DNA of 64,000 nt, taken from assembly GCA_964442075.1 (NCBI GenBank), contig CAYTWH010000011.1, positions 1-64,000 of the forward strand, written 5' to 3'. Shown in pieces: positions 47,895-55,868 of the stretch. The notes beneath the pieces are model-generated. The model worked only from the letters and a program-made list of their open reading frames with translations, searched no databases and had not been told where the DNA came from. This DNA is from CAYTAU01 sp964442075 (GTDB lineage: Bacteria > Bacteroidota > Bacteroidia > Bacteroidales > CAYTAU01). How positions within the stretch are numbered: position 1 is the first letter of the stretch; every line of letters starts with the position of its first letter. The translations under genes were made by a program, and so were the position numbers.

Positions 47895-50582
47895 TTAAAG
47901 GTCTAAAGTCATTTGAGAAATATCGTTATCAGTATCTTCTTTTCTGACAATTTCAAATTCCGGTTCTTCAAAGTTTTCTTTTACGTCTTCATCTTTAACA
48001 ATAGCCTCAAGTTCTTTAACGTTTTTAATATTATATTTTGTTAATCGTTTTCCTTTTGCTTTGTAGCTTTTTACTCCAATAAATTCTGAAACTTCAATTA
48101 TTTCAGATTCTTTGTCTTTATTTTTTCCTCCAAAATTAATTTCAAATCTTGGATATTTAACTTCTGAAATACTTAAAAGTTTATTTTCAGAATAATCGCC
48201 AATAAAGCTTAATTTCTTATCAGAAGCTTCGATTTGAAAGCGTTTTAGATAATAAAATTCTTGTTCTGCATCGAAATATACAACAGAATAAACTTTATTA
48301 GGGTTAAATTTTTCAATAAGCAATATATCATCCTCAAAATGATTTGATAATTCAAATGTTGAAAGTTTAAAATATCCTGATTTAGAAATGACTAGAATTC
48401 TTTCATCTCCATTGAATTTTCCAATAAATTTACCTCTGTTATCTGTATTAAGCCTTAACACTTCATCATCAAACCAGATTTGTAAGCCTCCTAAAGTAGA
48501 AACTCCCTGCTCTTTTAATGTTATTTTATGAACTTCATTTTTAGTTATAGTATTACCCATTGAACTTCTACCCTTAATAGCTAAGTCTCCAAAATCGAAT
48601 TCAAATACTAATTTTTTTAATCGTGGACGAGGTTTTAAAAATATTTTAACAATTTCTGCTTCTCCGTTAGCATTTGCACTAAAATATAATATTTTTGAAT
48701 TGGGCGTTCCCTTTGTTACATCATATTCTTTATCTCGGGTTACAGAAGTAACAGCAAATCTTTTTGCCATTGTTTTTCCTGCTCTTCCATCACGATACAA
48801 TAAATTGTAAACAGTACGATCATCACTTTTGTTAAATACCGCAACATGTAATATATCTTTACCTACAAAGGCTTTATCTGAGATTTTAGTAATAATGTAT
48901 TTACCATCTTTTAAAAATACAATAATATCATCGATATTAGAACATTCGCAAACAAATTCATCTTTCTTTAAGCCTGAACCAATAAAACCTTCTTTACGGT
49001 CTACATATAATTTTGAATTTGCAACAACAACCTTTGTAGCTTCAATTGTGTCAAAACTTCTAATTTCTGTTTTTCTTTCTCTTCCTTTTCCGTGATTTTT
49101 CTTAATTTGCTTAAAATAGTTAATGGTATAAGGAATAATGTTTTCGAGATGATTTTTAACTTCTGTAATTTCAAATTCAATTCCCTTAATATGTTCATCA
49201 GCTTTAAATGCATCGTGTTTGGTAATGCGTTTCATCTTTATTTCCGGCAATCTCTCTATATCTTCTCTTGTAACTTCACGTCTTAATAACTTTTTGTATG
49301 GAGTAAGTCCTTTGTCAATTACACTTATAGTATTATCCCAGTCGGGACTGCCTTCCATATCAAGATATATTTTCTTTTCAATAAATATTTTTTCTAAAGA
49401 TGAAAAATGCCAGTCATCATTAAGTTCGGAAAGGCGAATTTCAAGTTCCCATTTTAATAATTCAAGGGTATGATCAGTTGCACGTTTTAATATCTCTTTA
49501 ACTCCAATAAAAATTGGTTTTTCATTGCAAATAATACATGAATTGGGAGAAATAGATACTTCACAATCGGTAAAGGCATACAATCCGTCTATTGTAATAT
49601 CAGTAGAAACTCCCGATGGCAAGTCTATCAGTATTTCAACATTTTCAGAAGTATTGTCATCAATTTTTTTGATTTTAATTGTACCCTTATCATTTGCTTT
49701 AATAATAGAATCAATTAATGAGCTTGTAGTTTTACCAAAAGGTAATTCTGTAATCTTTAATGTTTTTTTATCTTCCTTTTCTATTTTTGCTCTAACCTTA
49801 ACACTACCTCCACGTAGTCCATCATTATAACGCGACACATCAATATATCCGGCTGTATTAAAATCGGGAAATAATTCAAAATCTTTTTCTTGCAAATAAA
49901 GAATTGAGGCATCAATTAGCTCAATAAAATTATGAGGTAAAATTTTAGAAGCAAGACCAACTGCAATACCTTCAATGCCCTGAGTAAGCATTAATGGAAA
50001 TTTTACAGGTAATGTTACAGGTTCTTTATTTCTTCCGTCATAAGATTGTTCCCAAATTGTAGTTTTTGAATTAAAAACCACATCTAAAGCAAATTTTGAT
50101 AATCTTGCTTCTATATATCTTGGTGCAGCTGCTCTATCGCCTGTTAATATGTTACCCCAGTTACCTTGCGGATCTACTAAAAGATCTTTTTGTCCAATTT
50201 GTACAAGGGCATCGCCAATTGATGCATCTCCATGAGGATGAAATTGCATTGTATGTCCAATTATATTGGCAACTTTGTTATACCTGCCATCATCGAGGCG
50301 TTTCATGGAATACAATATTCTTCGCTGAACAGGTTTTAAGCCATCATTAATGTGAGGAACAGCTCTGTCGAGAATAACATAGGAAGCATAATCAAGAAAC
50401 CAGTTTTTAAACATTCCAGACAAAACAGTTGTTTTAACTTGCTCATCTTCCGGCTTTACTTCTTCTGATGTTTGTTCAACTATCTCCTTAGCTTCTTCAA
50501 CTTCATTATTATCGTCGGCATGTTGGTTTATATCAAGTTCCTCTTTACTCATTCCATCTGTTACTTTATTATTATTTCTCAC
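47895..50582 (-). CDS. parC: DNA topoisomerase IV subunit A
   Basis: 895 residues. The first codon is GTG (50582); ATG at residue 11 (50552) is an equally plausible start. The breakage-reunion domain includes HFHP-type FHPHGDAS, GDRAAAPRYIEARL with the catalytic Tyr ~156, and the IEGIAVGLASKILPHN segment. The C-terminal ~350 residues form a short, diverged propeller, ending in an acidic tail. No GyrA box was recognised, so ParC is preferred over GyrA. It decatenates daughter chromosomes with ParE. Downstream of parE by 128 bp, separated by a palindromic repeat. Confidence 0.9.
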   Translation of the reverse strand: MRNNNKVTDGMSKEELDINQHADDNNEVEEAKEIVEQTSEEVKPEDEQVKTTVLSGMFKNWFLDYASYVILDRAVPHINDGLKPVQRRILYSMKRLDDGRYNKVANIIGHTMQFHPHGDASIGDALVQIGQKDLLVDPQGNWGNILTGDRAAAPRYIEARLSKFALDVVFNSKTTIWEQSYDGRNKEPVTLPVKFPLMLTQGIEGIAVGLASKILPHNFIELIDASILYLQEKDFELFPDFNTAGYIDVSRYNDGLRGGSVKVRAKIEKEDKKTLKITELPFGKTTSSLIDSIIKANDKGTIKIKKIDDNTSENVEILIDLPSGVSTDITIDGLYAFTDCEVSISPNSCIICNEKPIFIGVKEILKRATDHTLELLKWELEIRLSELNDDWHFSSLEKIFIEKKIYLDMEGSPDWDNTISVIDKGLTPYKKLLRREVTREDIERLPEIKMKRITKHDAFKADEHIKGIEFEITEVKNHLENIIPYTINYFKQIKKNHGKGRERKTEIRSFDTIEATKVVVANSKLYVDRKEGFIGSGLKKDEFVCECSNIDDIIVFLKDGKYIITKISDKAFVGKDILHVAVFNKSDDRTVYNLLYRDGRAGKTMAKRFAVTSVTRDKEYDVTKGTPNSKILYFSANANGEAEIVKIFLKPRPRLKKLVFEFDFGDLAIKGRSSMGNTITKNEVHKITLKEQGVSTLGGLQIWFDDEVLRLNTDNRGKFIGKFNGDERILVISKSGYFKLSTFELSNHFEDDILLIEKFNPNKVYSVVYFDAEQEFYYLKRFQIEASDKKLSFIGDYSENKLLSISEVKYPRFEINFGGKNKDKESEIIEVSEFIGVKSYKAKGKRLTKYNIKNVKELEAIVKDEDVKENFEEPEFEIVRKEDTDNDISQMTLDL

Positions 50583-50611
50583 CTAAATTATTTCCTTCCC
50601 TGAAAAATGAA

Positions 50612-50691
50612 CGTCATTGCGAGAAAGTATGACGAAGCAATCTGACCAATATCGAAGAGATTGCCGCACTCGTTCCTCGCTCGCAATGACG
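50612..50691. repeat. REP-like inverted-repeat element
   Basis: 80 bp bounded by perfect 12-bp inverted repeats, CGTCATTGCGAG (50612-50623) and CTCGCAATGACG (50680-50691), with an inner pair GCAATCT (50637-50643) / AGATTGC (50658-50664). This CGTCATTGCGAG...CAATCT type is a widespread dispersed repeat in Bacteroidota and other phyla. It sits between parE and parC, where it could attenuate the transcript. Confidence 0.85.
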
Positions 50692-50710
50692 GCAAAACTT
50701 CGCATACTCT

Positions 50711-52552
50711 TTATTCAGCAAGCTCTTTTTCAATTGTTAAATTATTTATAATAAATTCCTGTCGTTCAGGAGTATTTTTGCCCATATAAAAATCCAGCAA
50801 ATCAACAATATTATCTTCTTTCTTCAACCTAACAGGGTCTAAACGTATTTTTTTGCCAATAAAATGTTTAAACTCATCGGGTGATATTTCACCCAATCCT
50901 TTAAATCGGGTTATCTCAGCTTTTTTGCCAATTTTATTTATTGCTTTTTGTTTTTCATTTTCATTATAACAATAAAAAGTTTCTTTTTTATTTCTAACTC
51001 TAAACAAAGGAGTTTGGAGAATAAAAATATGTCCGTTTTTTACAAGTTCCGGAAAAAATTTCAAAAAGAATGTCAATAATAAAAGGCGAATATGCATTCC
51101 GTCAACATCGGCATCGGTAGCAATAACAATGTTTCGGTAACGAAGATTTTCAATACTTTCTTCAATATCTAAAGCCGATTGTAAAAGATTAAATTCCTCG
51201 TTTTCATATACAATCTTTTTCTGCAAATTTTGCGTGTTAAGAGGTTTTCCTTTTAAGCTGAAAACAGCCTGAGTACTTACATCTCTCGATTTTGTAATTG
51301 AACCGCTTGCAGAATCACCCTCGGTTATAAAAATTGTAGTTTCTAATCTTCTTTCATCGTTAGAATTATAATGTATTTTACAATCTCTGAGTTTTTTATT
51401 GTGCAAACTTGTTTTTTTGGCAAACTCTTTAGCTTTCTTTTTTATACCTGAAATTGCTTTTCTTTCTTTTTCTGATTCTTGTATCTTTCTTAAAAGTATT
51501 TCTGCTGTTTCGGAGTTTTTATGAAGAAAATCATCGAGGTTTCTCTTTAAAAAATCTATTATAAAATTCCTTACCGATTGTCCGTTAGGTTCAATATCCT
51601 TAGAACCGAGTTTTGTTTTTGTTTGCGATTCAAAAATAGGCTCCTCTACTTTTATGCTTACAGCTGCAATTATTGAAGCCCTTATATCTGATGTATCAAA
51701 ATCTTTTTTATAAAACTCCCTAATAGTTTTAACAATACCCTCTTTAAACGCCAACAGATGTGTGCCGCCCTGAGTTGTGTACTGACCGTTTACAAAGGAA
51801 TAATATTCTTCCCTATATTGAGTGCCATGTGTTATGGTAACTTCAATATCATCGCCTTTTAAATGAATAATTGGGTAAAGTATATTTGAACTTAAATTTT
51901 CGTTCAACAAATCGAGCAAACCATTTCTTGAGTAAAATCTGTTGCCGTTAAAAATTATTGTTAATCCTGAGTTAAGGTAAACATAGTTGCGAAGCATTAC
52001 TTCAACATACTCAATAATATAATTAAAGTCGCCAAATAATTCCTCATCGGGGGTAAATGTTATTAATACGCCATTTTTATCGGTAGTTTTCTCAATTTTA
52101 AAATCCTCAATAATATTTCCTTTGCTATATTCTACCGATTTTTTTTCACCCTCGCGTATTGAGTTTATAATAAATTTATCTGATAAGGCATTTACCGCTT
52201 TAATACCAACACCATTGAGCCCAACAGTTTTTTTAAATACTTTAGAATCGTATTTAGCACCTGTGTTCATTTTAGAAGTTGCATCAATTACTTTTCCCAG
52301 CGGCACACCACGCCCATAATCCCTAATGCTAACAACACCACTTTCGTTGATTTTAACCTCAATTGTTTTACCAAATCCCATGGAAAACTCATCTACAGAA
52401 TTGTCTATAACTTCTTTTATTAAGATATAGATACCATCGTCGCGTGAAGAACCATCGCCAAGCTTACCGATATACATACCGGGTCTTTTTCTAATATGCT
52501 CGCGCCATTCTAGAGTCTGAATGCTATCATCGGTATATCTTTCTTCAGTCAT
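50711..52552 (-). CDS. parE: DNA topoisomerase IV subunit B
   Basis: 613 residues, shorter than GyrB as expected for ParE. The GHKL ATPase domain has RKRPGMYIGKLG, EVIDNSVDEF and GRGVPLG. The TOPRIM domain has FITEGDSASGS and ATDADVDGMHIRLL. It provides ATP-driven strand passage with ParC. 100 bp before the start codon begins the short tandem-repeat region that precedes the assembly gap. Confidence 0.93.
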   Translation of the reverse strand: MTEERYTDDSIQTLEWREHIRKRPGMYIGKLGDGSSRDDGIYILIKEVIDNSVDEFSMGFGKTIEVKINESGVVSIRDYGRGVPLGKVIDATSKMNTGAKYDSKVFKKTVGLNGVGIKAVNALSDKFIINSIREGEKKSVEYSKGNIIEDFKIEKTTDKNGVLITFTPDEELFGDFNYIIEYVEVMLRNYVYLNSGLTIIFNGNRFYSRNGLLDLLNENLSSNILYPIIHLKGDDIEVTITHGTQYREEYYSFVNGQYTTQGGTHLLAFKEGIVKTIREFYKKDFDTSDIRASIIAAVSIKVEEPIFESQTKTKLGSKDIEPNGQSVRNFIIDFLKRNLDDFLHKNSETAEILLRKIQESEKERKAISGIKKKAKEFAKKTSLHNKKLRDCKIHYNSNDERRLETTIFITEGDSASGSITKSRDVSTQAVFSLKGKPLNTQNLQKKIVYENEEFNLLQSALDIEESIENLRYRNIVIATDADVDGMHIRLLLLTFFLKFFPELVKNGHIFILQTPLFRVRNKKETFYCYNENEKQKAINKIGKKAEITRFKGLGEISPDEFKHFIGKKIRLDPVRLKKEDNIVDLLDFYMGKNTPERQEFIINNLTIEKELAE

Positions 52553-52576
52553 TTATTTTAATAAAATATTTTGCTG

Positions 52577-52584
52577 CAAAGATA
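52577..52584 (-). promoter_or_regulatory. Possible -7 box of parE
   Basis: TATCTTTG on the minus strand matches TAnnTTTG, 25 bp before the parE ATG. A matching -33 motif was not seen. Confidence 0.4.
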
Positions 52585-52677
52585 GGCAATGGAAAGGCTT
52601 TAAAAGAAATTGTAAATATTTTGTTATTAACAGAAATATAAACATATTGACAATTTGCTTGTTGATTGTTATTAGTC

Positions 52678-52785
52678 ATTATCTCATTAAATCATTATCT
52701 CATTAAATCATTATCTCATTAAATCATTCTATCATTATCTCATTAAATCATTCTATCATTATCTCATTAAATCATTCTATCATTA
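52678..52785 (+). repeat. Short tandem repeats ending at an assembly gap
   Basis: Units of 16 bp (ATTATCTCATTAAATC), each later copy followed by the 8-bp ATTCTATC, giving a 24-bp unit. The order is 16, 16, then three of 16+8, then it runs into N. The true copy number is unknown because the array is cut by the gap. Confidence 0.85.
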
Positions 52786-52885
52786 NNNNNNNNNNNNNNN
52801 NNNNNNNNNNNNNNNNNNNNNNNNNNNNNNNNNNNNNNNNNNNNNNNNNNNNNNNNNNNNNNNNNNNNNNNNNNNNNNNNNNNNN
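52786..52885. other. Assembly gap (100 N)
   Basis: Exactly 100 N, the usual placeholder for a gap of unknown size. It coincides with the tandem-repeat region, which most likely broke the assembly. Sequence content and even adjacency across it are uncertain. Confidence 0.98.
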
Positions 52886-52979
52886 CGATGTCGAAAACCA
52901 AAAATTCGATGTCGAAAAGTCATTTAAAACTATGTCTATTTTTTATAAATCTAAATATTAATCATTAACAATTATTATT
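52886..52979 (+). repeat. Direct repeats right of the gap and leader of the 200-residue gene
   Basis: CGATGTCGAAAA occurs twice (52886 and 52907), 21 bp apart, right at the gap edge. This looks like the end of a second, different tandem array. The rest (to the ATG at 52980) is AT-rich with no canonical promoter. Confidence 0.55.
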
Positions 52980-53582
52980 ATGAGCAAATACGGTAGTTTT
53001 ATTCCAAGTAACAAATTGAAATTTGCAGCATGGCTGCTTAATTTTATGAAAAAATTGGTTGAATATGTAAACCATTATGGTATTAATGAGGAAGAAATAA
53101 AAACTGCACAAGTACCGGCAGATGAATATCAGGGCGATATGACAACAGAGCGGGAAATTTTAAACAAAAAGCGGGCACAATTTAAAAAAACAGCCAAAGA
53201 CCGAAAAGAAATAGAGGCTATAGTGCGCAAAATGGCACAAACTATTAAATCGAGTCTCGACTATGACGAAGAAATAGGGCGAGAATTTGATATAATAGGT
53301 ACCCATAAAGAAATTGACGAAGATAATGCTATGCCTGTACTGGAATTACAACAAGTGCCACATGGCTGGGAATTGAGTTTTGGGCTTGAAGATTATTTTG
53401 ATGGCGTAAACATTTATCGCCAACGCCCCAACGAAACCGACTTTTCGTATCTGGCTACCGACACCCACAGCCCTTATGTAGACAACGAAGCTATGGTAAA
53501 CGGCACACAGTATTGTGCATATTTTATTATTGGCGATACTGAAGTAGGCAAACGTAGTGCAATTATGCAAGTTTCTATTTAG
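52980..53582 (+). CDS. Uncharacterised protein, helical N-terminal half plus FN3-like domain
   Basis: 200 residues, no signal peptide. Residues ~1-90 are helical and charged (an N-terminal motif IPSNKLKFAAWLLNFMKKL, then KKRAQFKKTAKDRKEIE). A linker YDEEIGREFDIIG (~95-108) follows, then a C-terminal ~85-residue beta domain that resembles fibronectin type III: VPHGWELSFGLEDYFDGVNIYR and NGTQYCAYFIIGDTEVG. I recall a family of this layout in Bacteroidota and planctomycetes with unknown function. The 345-residue protein at 11132 has the same order of parts. It is preceded by tandem repeats and followed by a perfect palindrome. Confidence 0.75.
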   Translation: MSKYGSFIPSNKLKFAAWLLNFMKKLVEYVNHYGINEEEIKTAQVPADEYQGDMTTEREILNKKRAQFKKTAKDRKEIEAIVRKMAQTIKSSLDYDEEIGREFDIIGTHKEIDEDNAMPVLELQQVPHGWELSFGLEDYFDGVNIYRQRPNETDFSYLATDTHSPYVDNEAMVNGTQYCAYFIIGDTEVGKRSAIMQVSI

Positions 53583-53637
53583 AATTTTTACAAGTTATTC
53601 TTACAAGTTTTAAAAAGTTTGAAAAGCTTATTAAAAT

Positions 53638-53670
53638 AAACCTTCAAGGTTTTTGAAACCTTGAAGGTTT
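53638..53670. terminator. Perfect 33-nt palindrome
   Basis: AAACCTTCAAGGTTT (53638-53652) and its exact complement (53656-53670) around TTG. It lies 56 bp after the stop of the 200-residue gene, as a probable terminator. Its right end overlaps the -33 TTTG of the next gene's promoter (53668-53671). It shares the TTTTGAAA core with 12267-12295 and 54393-54421. Confidence 0.65.
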
Positions 53671-53698
53671 GAATTATGGTAATTTTTTATTACCTTTG
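53668..53698 (+). promoter_or_regulatory. Bacteroidota-type promoter of the 261-residue cargo gene
   Basis: TTTG (53668-53671), a 19-nt spacer, TACCTTTG (53691-53698), an exact match to the consensus. The predicted start near 53703 gives a ~32-nt leader before the ATG at 53735. Confidence 0.7.
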
Positions 53699-53734
53699 GG
53701 AAATAAACGGTTTATTTAATTAAAAATATATGAT

Positions 53735-54520
53735 ATGAAAAAACTAATCTTTACTTTATCAATTTTATTAGCAGTATTGATGAGCAAAGCTCAGATATAT
53801 GCAGAATTTCACTGGGGTTATCCACAATGTTCCGAAGAAACATTAACATTTACTGATTGGAGCACTGGTGACCCAGCTGATCATTGGGAATGGTTTGTCG
53901 ACAATAATCCAGAGGGAACTAATTCGCCTGTATTTATATATAATTTTCCTCAAGTATTAACTCAAACTAATTTTGATATTAAATTATATGTTGAGTCTGG
54001 CCCGGAGGCAGACAGTATTACTCATACTGTTACTATCTACCCCTTACCAATTGTTGACTTGGGTGCAGATGATACTATTTGTGCAGGTGAAACAATTACG
54101 CTTGATGCAGGAGCATACCAGAGTTATATTTGGTCAACAACTGCGATTACTCAAACAGTTTGTATAGATTCTGCAGGAACAGGCATAGGAACAGTTTCAG
54201 TTTATGTAACAGTAACAGATATAACTCCATGTTTAGGTACAGATACAATAAATATTACTTTCGAAGATTGTGTAGGGATAAAAGAAATCAAATATGATAT
54301 GATTAACATCTTCCCCAACCCCACAACAGGCAAAATAAGTGTGGAGGCAGAAGGCATAGAGAGTATTGAGGTTTTTGATATTACAGGAAAACACCTAACA
54401 GGTTTTGAAAACCTGTCAGGTCTTAAAGAGCTTGACCTAAGAACCCAGCCAAAAGGAATTTATATTATAAAAATAAGAACAAGCAAAGGTGTGGCGGTAG
54501 AGAAGGTTGTAAAAGAGTAG
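53735..54520 (+). CDS. Small secreted PKD-like protein, T9SS type A sorting domain
   Basis: 261 residues. Signal peptide ending SKAQ (~20). One PKD-like domain (~22-105, with LTFTDWSTGDPADHWEW), an Ig-like segment starting DLGADDTICAGETITLDAG (~107-180), and a type A sorting domain (IFPNPTTGKISV ... GIYIIKIRTSKGVAVEKV) in the last ~75 residues. A palindromic repeat (54393-54421) lies inside the sorting-domain coding region and supplies residues LTGFENLSGL, with the frame kept. The tail SKGVAVEKVVK matches the genes at 13629 and 23567. Confidence 0.83.
   Translation: MKKLIFTLSILLAVLMSKAQIYAEFHWGYPQCSEETLTFTDWSTGDPADHWEWFVDNNPEGTNSPVFIYNFPQVLTQTNFDIKLYVESGPEADSITHTVTIYPLPIVDLGADDTICAGETITLDAGAYQSYIWSTTAITQTVCIDSAGTGIGTVSVYVTVTDITPCLGTDTINITFEDCVGIKEIKYDMINIFPNPTTGKISVEAEGIESIEVFDITGKHLTGFENLSGLKELDLRTQPKGIYIIKIRTSKGVAVEKVVKE
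54393..54421. repeat. Palindromic repeat inside a coding region
   Basis: ACCTAACAGGTTTT G AAAACCTGTCAGGT: 14-bp arms with one mismatch. Comparison with the sorting domains of other genes here shows extra residues at this point, so it appears to be an in-frame insertion. Same core as 12267-12295 and 53638-53670. Confidence 0.65.
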
Positions 54521-54523
54521 AAA

Positions 54524-54556
54524 GCCCCACCCAGCCTCCCCAAAATGGGGAGGAGT
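54524..54556. terminator. GC-rich palindrome between convergent genes
   Basis: CCTCCCCA AAA TGGGGAGG (54535-54553), a perfect 8-bp stem, directly after the stop of the cargo gene at 54520. It is related to the element after purA (37814-37845). It probably ends transcription from one or both sides. Confidence 0.6.
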
Positions 54557-54593
54557 AAAAAAGTGTAACAATAAAAGTCGTGTTCCAACTAAT

Positions 54594-55850
54594 TTACATC
54601 TCTTTAATAATAAGCTTACGCAACATATTTAAAGCCGTAACTGATGTTTTTCTAATATTTCGTTCTCTGTTATCTCCAAAAAGAAAACTCTCTGATATTA
54701 CTTTATTATTAGAGCAAACTGCAATCCATGTTGTACCTACGGGTTTTTCGTTTGTGCCTCCATCGGGTCCTGCAATTCCCGATGTTGCAATACTATAATC
54801 GGTATTGTATAATTTCATAATTCCAGTTGCCATTTTTTCTACCACTTGCTTGCTAACTGCTCCGTATTTAATAATATCGTTTTCGGGAACCTTAAGTATG
54901 TTTTGTTTTATTTCATTAGAATAAGCCACTACGCTGCCTGTAAAGTATAAAGAGCTACCGGGAACAGAGGTAAGTAATTGTGCAATATTACCACCTGTAC
55001 AACTTTCGGCTGTTGATATTGTTTTATTATACTGTTTGGCTATTTTTCCTACAGATTCCTCAATTTTTTCTTCATCATACCCATAAATATATTCGGGAAT
55101 TATTTTATTGAGTTTTTCAATTTCTTCTTCAATATTTTTTCTTATTTGTTCTTCATTTTCACCTTCAGCACTTAATCGTAACCGAATAATACCGGGTTGA
55201 GGTAGATATGCCAGTTTTATATTTTTTTCTTTTAAACCTTCTTCCCATTCTTCAAGTATCTCCGCTAATTTTGCCTCAAACGAACCTTGTGTCATAACAA
55301 CTTTATGCACTATAACCTTAGAGTTGAATTTTGTTTTTAACTTAGGTAAAATATGGTTTAACATTAAGGTTTTCATTTCAAATGGAACTCCTGGTATTGA
55401 AACAAAAATTGTGTCTTGTTTTTCAAACCACATTCCAGGGGCTGTACCTTCTGAATTGGTCAGTAATTTGCAATTTTCAGGCACCATTGCCTGTTCTCTG
55501 TTGTTTTTATTAATTTCAGTTATTCCTCTTTGCTTGAGTAAAAACTTAATATTCTCAAGCGATTTTTCAGAAAGCACAAGTTTAGTCTCAAAATACTCGC
55601 ATAAAACATTTTTTGTAATATCATCTTTTGTAGGACCTAATCCTCCTGTAATAATTACAAGCCCTGCCCTATTTTGCGCATCCGATAATGCCTGTAAAAT
55701 ATGTTCATGTTTATCTGAAACAGATGTGATCTGATATATTTTTATTCCAACATTATTTAAGTGTTGAGCTATCCATGCAGAATTTGTGTCAACTATTTGA
55801 CCAATTAAGATCTCATCTCCTATTGTTATTATTTCTGCGGTGTTTTTCAT
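54594..55850 (-). CDS. cinA: CinA-family protein (NMN deamidase / nicotinamide-nucleotide pyrophosphatase)
   Basis: 418 residues. The N-terminal MoaB-like domain (~1-170) starts AEIITIGDEILIGQIVDTNSAWI and has ITGGLGPTKDD. The C-terminal PncC domain (~260-418) has STAESCTGGNIAQLLTSVPG and TSGIAGPDGGTNEKPVGTTWIA. PncC deamidates NMN to NaMN in NAD recycling, and the N-terminal domain of the family hydrolyses ADP-ribose in some species. It starts 18 bp after the M48 gene on one strand. Confidence 0.93.
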   Translation of the reverse strand: MKNTAEIITIGDEILIGQIVDTNSAWIAQHLNNVGIKIYQITSVSDKHEHILQALSDAQNRAGLVIITGGLGPTKDDITKNVLCEYFETKLVLSEKSLENIKFLLKQRGITEINKNNREQAMVPENCKLLTNSEGTAPGMWFEKQDTIFVSIPGVPFEMKTLMLNHILPKLKTKFNSKVIVHKVVMTQGSFEAKLAEILEEWEEGLKEKNIKLAYLPQPGIIRLRLSAEGENEEQIRKNIEEEIEKLNKIIPEYIYGYDEEKIEESVGKIAKQYNKTISTAESCTGGNIAQLLTSVPGSSLYFTGSVVAYSNEIKQNILKVPENDIIKYGAVSKQVVEKMATGIMKLYNTDYSIATSGIAGPDGGTNEKPVGTTWIAVCSNNKVISESFLFGDNRERNIRKTSVTALNMLRKLIIKEM

Positions 55851-55868
55851 TTTCGTTTCACAATATAT

